Assembly: GCF_009831415.1 (NCBI RefSeq)
Contig: NZ_CP043727.1
Span: forward strand, 1,860,001 to 1,924,000
Origin: Yersinia canariae
GTDB taxonomy: Bacteria > Pseudomonadota > Gammaproteobacteria > Enterobacterales > Enterobacteriaceae
Length of the DNA stretch: 64,000 bases
Direction: 5' to 3'
In this document: in pieces, positions 56,539 through 64,000 of the stretch
Layout of the letters: each line of letters opens with the position of its first letter
Position numbering within the stretch: the first letter of the stretch is position 1
Notes under the pieces: generated by a model
What the model was told of the DNA's origin: nothing
Databases searched by the model: none
What the model saw: only the letters and a program-made list of their open reading frames with translations
Made by a program: the position numbers and the translations under genes

Positions 56539-57123
56539 TCAGTATAAGTATTTAAATACATTATAAATAAAACACAACTCTAAGCGATTTCTTACTTTTA
56601 TTTTCTCAGTAATATGACGTTTATGTGAGTAAACTGTACTATCACTGATATTTAATTTTCTGGCTATACGATAGTTGGGCATTTCTGTCATCCAATAACA
56701 CATGACTTTATGTTCTTGCGGGCTGAAAAGCGATGATGAACAGGGGGGCGATGGCTGACTTACGTCCGGTGACACATTGGATAAGTTTTGAAGTAGCTCA
56801 AGCAAATGTCTTTTAGCCAAGATTGAAACGGAGTCAGTCAGAGGAATAGGTGTTTCACTAAATGGATATGATGCATCCAGATAAATATAAACTTTCGCCT
56901 GACCACAGCAACTTAGAAATTGTTCTAATAAAGGACAATTTCCACCAAATCGACAATATTGTGTAAGATTAACAATTATTATCTCAGGATTAAAATCATG
57001 AATAGCAGATGTTGCCTGCTCAACGGTAGGAACATCCATTAAATTGAGTGATGCAGAGTTATTTAAATAAGTATTTACCCCTGAACGGGTATAAAAACAT
57101 TCGTCAATAATTAATATTTTCAT
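56539..57123 (-). CDS. BglJ/RcsB-like LuxR regulator with degenerate receiver
   Basis: 194 residues from the ATG at 57123 (AAGGAT 9 bases upstream); the frame from a TTG at 57150 is less likely. The N-terminal part resembles a response-regulator receiver (MKILIIDECFYTRSGVNTYL) but the phospho-acceptor position reads VNLTQY instead of a D-containing motif, so it is probably not phosphorylated. The C-terminal LuxR HTH is good: FSPQEHKVMCYWMTEMPNYRIARKLNISDSTVYSHKRHITEKI. Similar proteins (BglJ, RcsA, MatA type) pair with RcsB. No sensor kinase is adjacent. Confidence 0.75.
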   Translation of the reverse strand: MKILIIDECFYTRSGVNTYLNNSASLNLMDVPTVEQATSAIHDFNPEIIIVNLTQYCRFGGNCPLLEQFLSCCGQAKVYIYLDASYPFSETPIPLTDSVSILAKRHLLELLQNLSNVSPDVSQPSPPCSSSLFSPQEHKVMCYWMTEMPNYRIARKLNISDSTVYSHKRHITEKIKVRNRLELCFIYNVFKYLY

Positions 57124-57382
57124 GTGACATACATCCTTGTCTAACTGCAACCATACCTGATTGCATACAAGGATAAGGTAATCCTCTGACGACTAAGGCG
57201 TCAATTCGGGATTTGCGATGTATTTTAGCGGATTTAACGAATAAAGACCCTGACTATTATTCAACTAGCAGTGTTTTATACTAATGTTAAAATATAAGCA
57301 ACGAAAATGAGTTGCCAATGACTCATTTGAGATATAAATAGTCATTGGCTGGCGCTGACTCAGCAAATTGTCAGGTTTGGCA

Positions 57383-58504
57383 CTAAGAATGAGTGAATCT
57401 CGCCAAAGAAAATGCAGAGATATCAATAGGTGACGATTTATCTTGTGCAAAAAGGGCGGCTATTTCACCCAGTGCGGTGGCAAACTTAAACCCATGGCCA
57501 CTTAATCCTGTCACCACCATAATATTAGGGTTATCTGGCAAAGTATCGATGATGAAATCTTCATCTGGGCTCATATCATAGCTACATGCCGCGCCGTGTA
57601 GGCAAACCCCCACGCCGGGTAAGAAGTTACGCAAAAAGCCAAATACCTCGGTACCATCCTCAGCATAACTGCCAAATGGCTTGCGTTGTGCTGCTGATTC
57701 TATTGGTTGCCCACCATTATGTTTACCGAGTTTTAGTTCCTCATTTTGAGAGGGAAAACCGTAGTAATGAATGTTATCCGGTGTTTCTACCGTGAATGCG
57801 GGGAAATGATTCCCTTCACTGTAGCGGCCATCGGCATGGTGCCAGGAAAAGACTTTGCGTATAGCGGTCACGGGCAATTGCGGCAGTAGCTGTTTCACCC
57901 AAGTTCCGGCAGTGACAACGACTTTCCTGGCACTGTAGGTTCCATCGATAGTCACGACATCAATGCCGTCATCTAAGGGTTCGATAGCAGTGACCGGGCA
58001 GTTGAATAGAATGCCACAACCGGCATCAGTGACGGTTTTAATCAGAGTTTTTATCGCTAATTCTGAACGCAGAAAACCTGATTGTGGTTCAAACACGCCA
58101 ATATAATTATCCGGAATGGTAAACACGGGCCATTTTTCACGGACCTGTGCTGCATTTAGTGTTTCGACCGGTAAATTAAATTCTTGAGCGCTTTGTTGAG
58201 CATTTTTCAGGAATACAGAATCAGCAGGCCCTAAATTAAGCACACCGCTGGCCTGGAATATTTTTTCACCTGTTTGGGTAGACAGTTGATCCCAAAGCGT
58301 TTGGGCACGTAATACTAATGGAACATATTTCTCGCCTTCACCGTATGCATGGCGAATGATTCTGGTATCGCCATGGTGACTGCCAGCTTGGTGAGGGGGC
58401 ATTGCGCTGTCGATCATCAGCACTTTTAAACCGGCCTGTGAGGCGTAGTAACCTGCCGCAGAGCCGACTGAGCCACTACCAATGACAATTAAATCATAAT
58501 CCAT
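57383..58504 (-). CDS. solA: SolA, N-methyl-L-tryptophan oxidase
   Basis: 373 residues from the ATG at 58504 ([20 protein letters not shown]), which has an AAGGTG site; a GTG at 58513 would add three. FAD-binding [10 protein letters not shown] motif, [30 protein letters not shown], covalent-FAD cysteine in [17 protein letters not shown]. It oxidatively demethylates N-methyltryptophan or sarcosine in the cytosol. Followed in the genome by bssS and dinI as in E. coli. Confidence 0.95.
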   Translation of the reverse strand: MDYDLIVIGSGSVGSAAGYYASQAGLKVLMIDSAMPPHQAGSHHGDTRIIRHAYGEGEKYVPLVLRAQTLWDQLSTQTGEKIFQASGVLNLGPADSVFLKNAQQSAQEFNLPVETLNAAQVREKWPVFTIPDNYIGVFEPQSGFLRSELAIKTLIKTVTDAGCGILFNCPVTAIEPLDDGIDVVTIDGTYSARKVVVTAGTWVKQLLPQLPVTAIRKVFSWHHADGRYSEGNHFPAFTVETPDNIHYYGFPSQNEELKLGKHNGGQPIESAAQRKPFGSYAEDGTEVFGFLRNFLPGVGVCLHGAACSYDMSPDEDFIIDTLPDNPNIMVVTGLSGHGFKFATALGEIAALFAQDKSSPIDISAFSLARFTHS

Positions 58505-58698
58505 ATTTTTCACCTTGGTGAATATTACTGCGGCCTTATTTAATACTGTTTGAGTTGTAATGCAGTTTTTATCCTGACAATGACCAGAACGATTTAAATT
58601 AAAGGCAGCAAGTAGCGATAAAATTAAAACGATAGTAATAGCACGTGACCGGGGAGAGCAAAAGGGATGTTAGCAATATTATAGTCGTAGCGGTTAAT

Positions 58699-58734
58699 AA
58701 AAAGGCACCCAGTGAAATTCACGAGTGCCTTTTT
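58699..58734 (-). terminator. bssS terminator
   Basis: On the minus strand AAAAAGGCACTC...GGGTGCCTTTTT, a stem-loop with T-run, 32 bp after the bssS stop. Confidence 0.93.
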
Positions 58735-58766
58735 ATGAGTATTGAAAAATAAATGGCTGGTGATAA

Positions 58767-59021
58767 TTAATGCTTACAATGGTCCAAATTTTCGTATTCT
58801 GATGACTCAATTTTAGCAATGCCTGCTTCTAAGATATTTATTAATTGACGTGCAACATCAGTCGTTAGCCAGAGCGTTCTATCAACCAGCGCATCTTCTG
58901 GCGGTTGATCCATGGAAGACAGGTAATGAAGACGTATCATCATCGCGTCATATACATCTACCGTGCTGATATCCCAACCTACGAGCGGGTGAGTCTGGAT
59001 AACTTCATCATTTCTGTCCAT
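58767..59021 (-). CDS. bssS: BssS, biofilm regulator
   Basis: 84 residues, the E. coli length. NEVIQTHPLVGWDISTVD-type start (MDRNDEVIQTHPLVGWDISTVDVYDAMMIRLHYL) and WLTTDVARQLINILEAGIAKIESSEYE are conserved. It affects biofilm formation and indole/AI-2 signalling in E. coli by an unknown mechanism. Confidence 0.96.
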   Translation of the reverse strand: MDRNDEVIQTHPLVGWDISTVDVYDAMMIRLHYLSSMDQPPEDALVDRTLWLTTDVARQLINILEAGIAKIESSEYENLDHCKH

Positions 59022-59231
59022 AAAGACCCCTTATATAGTAGTTACTGACTGGAGTGACTAACGAGGATCAATGCGGCTCAATACTGAGTGAGCTTTTTTA
59101 GTATACGCAACCATTGATGAATGTGGAGATTATCAACAGACTTTTACAAATTATTTATTTTTTGGTGATTAATTGATCGGAAATGAAAAGATAAAAAAAA
59201 GGTGAAATGGAAAGGTCATTTACCTATTGAT

Positions 59232-59260
59232 ATAAAAAAGCCGAGGAGCGATTCCCCGGC
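59232..59260 (-). terminator. dinI terminator
   Basis: On the minus strand GCCGGGGA-ATCGC-TCCTCGGC followed by TTTTTTATAT, one mismatch in the stem. Confidence 0.88.
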
Positions 59261-59314
59261 AAAACAGCATTTATCTACAATGTATTGCTGCTATTAACAG
59301 CATATTGCAGTGGG

Positions 59315-59559
59315 CTACTCCGCGTCGAACCAGTCGTCTGCGCTTTCCCATATTTCTTGTAATATTTCAGAGATAAGATCTTTATCCGTTTTAGCGCCGC
59401 CTAAAACAGAAAGATTATTGGCTCCAGCATAACGCACTTGTACTGCGGTGGTGGTGTCTGGGAATTTAGTATTCAGCCGTTTGCTCAATTCATGGGTTAG
59501 TGCTTCGATAGCACCTGCGGGTAACGGATTTTTTTGTCGATACTGACTTCAACACGCAT
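59315..59559 (-). pseudogene. dinI: dinI, disrupted by a single-base frameshift
   Basis: 245 bp. It starts MRVEVSIDKK, then shifts frame at a run of 7 A (59529-59535 on the minus strand). With one more A (8) the sequence would read NPLPAGAIEALTHELSKRLN and onward to LISEILQEIWESADDWFDAE, stop, giving 81 residues, the normal DinI length. As written the frame stops after about 20 codons. DinI modulates RecA filaments in the SOS response. A perfect LexA box precedes it. Real mutation, phase-variable slippage or sequencing error cannot be separated here. Confidence 0.85.
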
Positions 59560-59582
59560 ATTTGGCCCTCCGAATATTCATA

Positions 59583-59598
59583 CTGTTTATTTATACAG
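59583..59598 (-). promoter_or_regulatory. LexA (SOS) box of dinI
   Basis: CTGTTTATTTATACAG matches CTGT-N8-ACAG exactly, 24 bp before the dinI ATG. Confidence 0.93.
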
Positions 59599-59629
59599 TG
59601 TAAGTGTTCGGGCCGCAACTCTCAAATAA

Positions 59630-59666
59630 AAAAAATTTAGCTGTAGAGAAAGTTGCTCTCTACAGC
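59630..59666 (-). terminator. pyrC terminator
   Basis: On the minus strand GCTGTAGAGA-GCAACTT-TCTCTACAGC is followed by TAAATTTTTTTT; it starts 9 bp after the pyrC stop. It separates pyrC from the dinI promoter. Confidence 0.9.
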
Positions 59667-59674
59667 AACAGTTA

Positions 59675-60721
59675 TCAGTCTTTAACAGACCAGTTGATAG
59701 TCTGACCGGCAAGGAAAGGAATGATGGACTCATTTCCTAATGGGATTTCCTCCGGTTGTTGGAATGGCACCCGCACCAATTCAACAAAATCTTCGTTAAC
59801 TGGCAAGTCATAGAAGCGCGGGCCATTTAAAGAGCAGAATGCTTCCAGATGTTCCAGCGCATTCATTTCTTCAAATACCGTGGCATAAGCCGGTAAAGCA
59901 GAAGGTGCGTTGAAAACTCCGGCACAACCGCATGATGACTCTTTACGATGTTTGGCATGTGGGGCAGAGTCAGTTCCAAGGAAGAAACGGTCAGAGCCGC
60001 TGGCAACCGCTTGGCGCAGGGCTTCTTGATGAGTGCCGCGCTTGAGGATTGGCAAGCAGAACAGGTGAGGACGAATACCGCCCACTAACATGTGATTGCG
60101 GTTGAACATCAAATGCTGAGGGGTGATGGTCGCACCAAGAAAACGATTGCCTGCCAGCACATAGTCGGCCGCGTCTTTGGTGGTGATATGCTCAAAGACA
60201 ATTTTCAATTCAGGGAATTGACGACGGATAGGCTCCAGAACTTTTTCAATAAAGCGCGCTTCACGATCAAAAATATCAATAGCAGCGTCGGTCACTTCAC
60301 CGTGTATTAACAGCGGCATACCTATTTTTTGCATTTGTTCAAACAGCGGATAAATCGCTGGGATATCAGATACACCGTGTGTTGAATTGGTCGTGGCATT
60401 GGCTGGGTATAACTTGGCTGCGGTAAACACACCTTTTTCAAAACCATGGGTCAGTTCGTTGACATCCAGAGTATTGGTCAGGTAGCACGTCATCAATGGC
60501 GTGAATTTATGGCCCGCAGGGATAGCAGCCAAAATACGTTCCCGATATGCCATAGCACTGGTAACCGTGGTGATCGGTGGGGTCAGGTTTGGCATGACGA
60601 TGGCCCGGGCAAACACCTCGGAAGTATAGGGCAGCACGGTACTCAGCATTTCGTCATCACGTAAATGAATATGCCAGTCATCCGGGCGGCGAATTTTCAG
60701 GGTTTGAGGTTGTGCAGTCAT
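59675..60721 (-). CDS. pyrC: PyrC, dihydroorotase
   Basis: 348 residues (E. coli 348). Zn-dependent ring closure of carbamoyl-aspartate to dihydroorotate in pyrimidine synthesis. Metal ligands are visible: [10 protein letters not shown], the carbamylated lysine in [33 protein letters not shown] and [19 protein letters not shown] site precedes the ATG. In E. coli the leader controls translation by start-site switching; whether this leader does the same I cannot say. Confidence 0.98.
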   Translation of the reverse strand: MTAQPQTLKIRRPDDWHIHLRDDEMLSTVLPYTSEVFARAIVMPNLTPPITTVTSAMAYRERILAAIPAGHKFTPLMTCYLTNTLDVNELTHGFEKGVFTAAKLYPANATTNSTHGVSDIPAIYPLFEQMQKIGMPLLIHGEVTDAAIDIFDREARFIEKVLEPIRRQFPELKIVFEHITTKDAADYVLAGNRFLGATITPQHLMFNRNHMLVGGIRPHLFCLPILKRGTHQEALRQAVASGSDRFFLGTDSAPHAKHRKESSCGCAGVFNAPSALPAYATVFEEMNALEHLEAFCSLNGPRFYDLPVNEDFVELVRVPFQQPEEIPLGNESIIPFLAGQTINWSVKD

Positions 60722-60944
60722 TCAACGGGCTCCGCAGTCATGGGATATAGGGATTTTTGTGCTGTTCCGGCGGGGTCTAAGGATAAGCGGAAAGTGCTCC
60801 GGATGCATCTGATTGTTACGGTTAAGTTGAAAACAATGCAAAAAGGGGCTCTTATAGAGAGGCTACGAGTAAAATTGCCCAATTAAGCGAGCGATTGATT
60901 TATCGTCAAATACGCTAATTAAATGTACAGATGGGAGAATAGCT

Positions 60945-61232
60945 ATGGAAGTCCGTGTTATTGCCAGTTTAGTGGCGAAACCAGAATTTATTACCGAAGT
61001 TAAAGCCGCGGTTCATCAGGTCATCGACCCGAGTCGTGAGGAAAAGGGGAATCTGCAATATGATCTCCATGCTGAAAGCGACCAAAAAGGTTCTTTTGTG
61101 TTTTTCGAGCGCTGGGCGTCTGACGATGCATTGGAAAAACATAACAAAACCGAGCATTTTAAAGAGTTTGTTAAAGCGATTGAGGGCAAGCTGGAAAGCC
61201 TTGAGATTAAGAAAGTGAAGCAGATAGCTTGA
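60945..61232 (+). CDS. Antibiotic-biosynthesis-monooxygenase-fold protein
   Basis: 95 residues, a dimeric alpha/beta-barrel (ABM) domain: MEVRVIASLVAKPEFITEVKAAVHQVIDPSREEKGNLQYDLH and FVFFERWASDDALEKHNKTEHFKEFV are typical of the YgiN/LsrG-like family, which includes quinol monooxygenases and small-molecule isomerases. The actual reaction is unknown. It is convergent with rne. Confidence 0.9.
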   Translation: MEVRVIASLVAKPEFITEVKAAVHQVIDPSREEKGNLQYDLHAESDQKGSFVFFERWASDDALEKHNKTEHFKEFVKAIEGKLESLEIKKVKQIA

Positions 61233-61250
61233 GAATATCGTCGAGATAAA

Positions 61251-61274
61251 AAAACCCGCCAGATGGCGGGTTTT
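61251..61274. terminator. Bidirectional terminator between the ABM gene and rne
   Basis: AAAACCCGCC-AGAT-GGCGGGTTTT, a 10-bp stem with A and T tails, serving both convergent genes. Confidence 0.93.
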
Positions 61275-61302
61275 GTCATATTAGGTCTTAACGATGTTGC
61301 TG

Positions 61303-64000
61303 TTACTCGACCGATTGTGGTTTTGTTGCTGGCGCTGTTGCTTGCGTTGCCGCAGCGTGACCACCCGCAGAGCCTTTACCTGCAAAATCAAAGGCTGGAC
61401 GCTCCCACTGACCTTGGGTTGGCGTTGCAGGAGCATAATCTGGCGCCGGTGCTTTGGTCATTGGTGCTGAAGCATAGTGTTTGAATAACACACCTTCAGG
61501 ATGAGCAACTACAGGTTGCTGTGGTACGACAACCGCTGGATCAGCATCTACAACTGATTCAGTGACATTCGCTTCTTCTACAACACTGTCTTCAGCTGGT
61601 GTATTTTCAACAATATCGTCCGCAACTACAGTCTCTGCCACAACAACTTCTGCGATGGTCTGCTCTTCAGCCAAAACGTTTTCGTCTGCTGTCTCAGTAA
61701 CCGCATTTTCTTCAATGACGGGTTCTTCAACGACAGCCTCGGCAACGACAACAGTTTCTTTCACGACAGTAGCTGGCTCGATGGTTTCTTTAACGACAAC
61801 TGTTGCCGGCTCTACTGCTGTGATTATCTCAGCTTCTGTTGCAGTCACCTGAGCAACGTCTTCAACTGCGGTAGTTTCAACGGTAGATTCTACTGCCACA
61901 GGTTCTATAATGGCGGTTTCTACTATTGCTGTCTCCACGACTGCTGTTTCTACAACGTCCTTTTCCACAATAGCAGGAACAGGTGCCCGGCCAGGTACGG
62001 CAGCGGCGGACGATGAAGACCCTCCTGGTTTATGTTGTGGCGCAGGTGCTGGAGCGATAATTTCAGCCACAGCCGCGACAACAACTGGCGCAGCTACAAT
62101 AGCAACTTGCGTTTCGACAACGGCAACTTCTTGTCCGTATTCCACTGGCTGTTGTTCTTCAACCGGGTTTTCCACAAAGGCTTGTTCAACAGCTTGAGCA
62201 ACCGGATAACGCACCCACACTTTGCCTGATGCCATTTCTGGCGAGGCGAACGCACCAGCCAGAGGCATGGCAGATTGTGTTGGGTAGCGCTCATCGCGAT
62301 AACGGCGGCGGCGTTGACCACTCACACGCAGGTGGCGAGGTGAGCGCCGAGAGCGACGTGGCATGCCATTTTCATTGTTGGCATTGCGATCGTTCGTCAC
62401 CTCATCATCAGCCTGAGCACTGGCCTGCGGCAGTAATTTCACTTCTTCCTGCACCACTGGCGCAGCTATGTGAGCAACAGGCTCGCTGACCGTGTTTTCT
62501 GGTGCTTTGTTTTCCAAAACATTCAGCTCATCATTCGCGGATTGAATACGGACTTTCTGATTCAATTGGCGACGTTGACGACGCTGCATAACAGCTTGCT
62601 GACGTTCTTCTTGCTCTGGCTGCTGCTGTACATCTTCTACAACACTGACCTCGGCAACATCAACTTTAGCTTTAACGTCTTGTGGAACCTGACGTTTGTC
62701 ATCCTGACGACGGCGCGAGCGATCACCACGGCGTTGTGGCTGATCATCACGCTGTGCTTTATCCGCTTCTACAATGTCAGTTTGCGCTTGTGGCGCAGCA
62801 GCTTGTTGAGATGGGCGTTTATTGCGGCGTTGATCTTCACGGCCCTCGCGATTGGTGTCATCACGGTTAGTATTGTCGCGGTTGTTATCGCGAGCATTGT
62901 TCTCACGAGTATTGTCGCGACCTTCGCGTGGTGTACGGTCACCGCGGTCTTTGCGGCCATTATTCTGGCGGCGAGGATTACGGCGATCATTACGGCGATT
63001 TTCGTTGGTTTCAGTTTTTTCAACTTCAACCGGTTTGACTTCAGCTTCTGCTGAACCACCGAAAAGACCTTTCAGGCCACTGAGCAGGCGGCTAAGGAAA
63101 CCAGGTTGTTCTGCCACTGCAGCAGTTGCAGCTTGTGGCGCCACTGTCGGTTTAACATTCGCAGCAACAGGAGCCGCTTCTGGCGGTACTTCAGTTGGCA
63201 GAGAGAAAGTCGCCAATGCAGGTTGTTCTGGGCGTTTGCGCTCAATGGTCGCTTCTTCCAGCGGTTGCGCCATTTCTGCTTCATGCAGTTGTGGCAGCAA
63301 ATAGCTGAGAGAAGGGACTTCTTCACCTTTACGTACGCGCAGCACAGAATAATGCGGCGTTTGCATCTGATCGTTTGGCACGATCACTGCTCGCACACCA
63401 CCTTGGCGTTTTTCGATAGCATTAACCGATTCACGTTTTTCATTCAGCAGGTACGAAGCAATTTGTACCGGCACAATCGCGTGAACTTCATGGGTATTTT
63501 CTTTCAGCGCCTCTTCTTCAATCAAGCGCAGAATAGAAAGTGACAGAGATTCGTTGTCACGTACGGTACCGGTACCGCTACAGCGTGGGCACACATGGTG
63601 GCTTGACTCACCCAATGATGGACTGAGGCGCTGGCGGGACATTTCCAGTAAACCGAAGCGGGAAATACGACCAATCTGAATACGCGCGCGGTCTTGGCGG
63701 ACGGCATCACGTAAGCGGTTTTCCACTTCACGTTGGTGGCGCACAGGGGTCATATCGATAAAGTCGATAACAATCAGCCCACCCAAGTCACGTAAACGCA
63801 ACTGGCGAGCAATTTCATCTGCGGCTTCCAGGTTGGTATTGAATGCCGTTTCTTCGATATCGCCACCACGGGTAGCGCGGGCGGAGTTGATGTCAATCGC
63901 CGTTAGCGCTTCGGTGGTATCAATGACGATAGAACCGCCGGAAGGCAGACGCACTTCGCGTTGGAATGCAGATTCAATCTGCGACTCAATCTGGTAGTGA
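61303..64000 (-). CDS. rne: Ribonuclease E (C-terminal part; start lies beyond the window)
   Basis: About 899 codons are visible; the 5' end is outside the window. The catalytic DNase-I-like region holds [26 protein letters not shown] and [12 protein letters not shown] with the Mg-binding aspartates, and the zinc link is [19 protein letters not shown]. The remainder is the disordered scaffold: arginine-rich RNA-binding stretches ([28 protein letters not shown]), degradosome-binding segments, then a long Val/Glu/Thr/Ala-rich region ([19 protein letters not shown]) and the C-terminal end. It starts mRNA decay and rRNA/tRNA processing and assembles PNPase, RhlB and enolase. Confidence 0.97.
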   Translation of the reverse strand, partial: HYQIESQIESAFQREVRLPSGGSIVIDTTEALTAIDINSARATRGGDIEETAFNTNLEAADEIARQLRLRDLGGLIVIDFIDMTPVRHQREVENRLRDAVRQDRARIQIGRISRFGLLEMSRQRLSPSLGESSHHVCPRCSGTGTVRDNESLSLSILRLIEEEALKENTHEVHAIVPVQIASYLLNEKRESVNAIEKRQGGVRAVIVPNDQMQTPHYSVLRVRKGEEVPSLSYLLPQLHEAEMAQPLEEATIERKRPEQPALATFSLPTEVPPEAAPVAANVKPTVAPQAATAAVAEQPGFLSRLLSGLKGLFGGSAEAEVKPVEVEKTETNENRRNDRRNPRRQNNGRKDRGDRTPREGRDNTRENNARDNNRDNTNRDDTNREGREDQRRNKRPSQQAAAPQAQTDIVEADKAQRDDQPQRRGDRSRRRQDDKRQVPQDVKAKVDVAEVSVVEDVQQQPEQEERQQAVMQRRQRRQLNQKVRIQSANDELNVLENKAPENTVSEPVAHIAAPVVQEEVKLLPQASAQADDEVTNDRNANNENGMPRRSRRSPRHLRVSGQRRRRYRDERYPTQSAMPLAGAFASPEMASGKVWVRYPVAQAVEQAFVENPVEEQQPVEYGQEVAVVETQVAIVAAPVVVAAVAEIIAPAPAPQHKPGGSSSSAAAVPGRAPVPAIVEKDVVETAVVETAIVETAIIEPVAVESTVETTAVEDVAQVTATEAEIITAVEPATVVVKETIEPATVVKETVVVAEAVVEEPVIEENAVTETADENVLAEEQTIAEVVVAETVVADDIVENTPAEDSVVEEANVTESVVDADPAVVVPQQPVVAHPEGVLFKHYASAPMTKAPAPDYAPATPTQGQWERPAFDFAGKGSAGGHAAATQATAPATKPQSVE

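Noticed and set aside
61560..62000. Repeat array that could suggest a CRISPR or tandem locus
   Set aside because: The repeats are short, unequal and in frame with RNase E; no spacer pattern or cas gene.
62470..63304. Plus-strand frames of 194 and 150 residues opposite rne
   Set aside because: They mirror the low-complexity Arg/Asn/Glu-rich scaffold of RNase E; the apparent hydrophobic or Arg-Ser-rich protein is an artefact.

Overview
The window reads as ordinary chromosome of a Yersinia in the Y. enterocolitica group. The evidence is an E. coli-like enterobacterial core order (pqi-rmf-fabA-ycbZ-matP-ompA-sulA-tfoX-yccS-yccF-helD-mgsA, then opgCGH, mdtG, lpxL, trhO, solA-bssS-dinI-pyrC and rne), an ERIC-type repeat, and a convergent AHL quorum-sensing pair that matches YenR/YenI. 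An LpxL-type acyltransferase is present, which argues against Y. pestis. No phage, insertion sequence, plasmid gene or CRISPR array was seen.

Layout. 1-19.8 kb is the envelope, fatty-acid and cell-division core: the pqiBC end, rmf, a FabF-like synthase with its own HxlR regulator, fabA, a Lon-like protease, matP, ompA, sulA, tfoX, yccS/yccF, helD, mgsA, yccT, yccU, hspQ, rlmI, a small two-gene insert, acyP and tusE. 20.07 kb carries tRNA-Ser(UGA). 20.6-27.9 kb is a complete nitrite ammonification operon, nrfABCDE-dsbE-like-FG. 28-30 kb is the yenR/yenI locus with a long non-coding upstream region. 30.3-45.7 kb holds transporters (DMT, NhaP2, POT, MdtG), osmoregulated periplasmic glucan synthesis (opgC/opgGH), small lipoproteins and enzymes, DoxX and LpxL. 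45.9-53.3 kb is the tetrathionate respiration locus ttrRS/ttrBCA. 53.4-64 kb returns to core: trhO, tqsA, a BglJ/RcsB-like regulator, solA, bssS, a frameshifted dinI, pyrC, a monooxygenase-fold protein and the C-terminal two thirds of rne.

Functional links. Two anaerobic respiratory systems, nrf (nitrite) and ttr (tetrathionate), lie 25 kb apart. Each has an FNR-like site placed where a class II activator would bind. sulA and dinI each have a perfect LexA box, but dinI is broken by one missing base in a homopolymer. yenR and yenI converge and overlap by 8 bp at their 3' ends.

I did not find a clearly new multi-gene system. The observations most worth checking are the dinI frameshift, the chain of tiny overlapping ORFs leading into nrfE, the structured region with a lux-box-like palindrome upstream of yenR (candidate for the YenR-controlled small RNA), the palindromic operator candidate of the HxlR/FabF-like pair, and two small membrane-protein genes.
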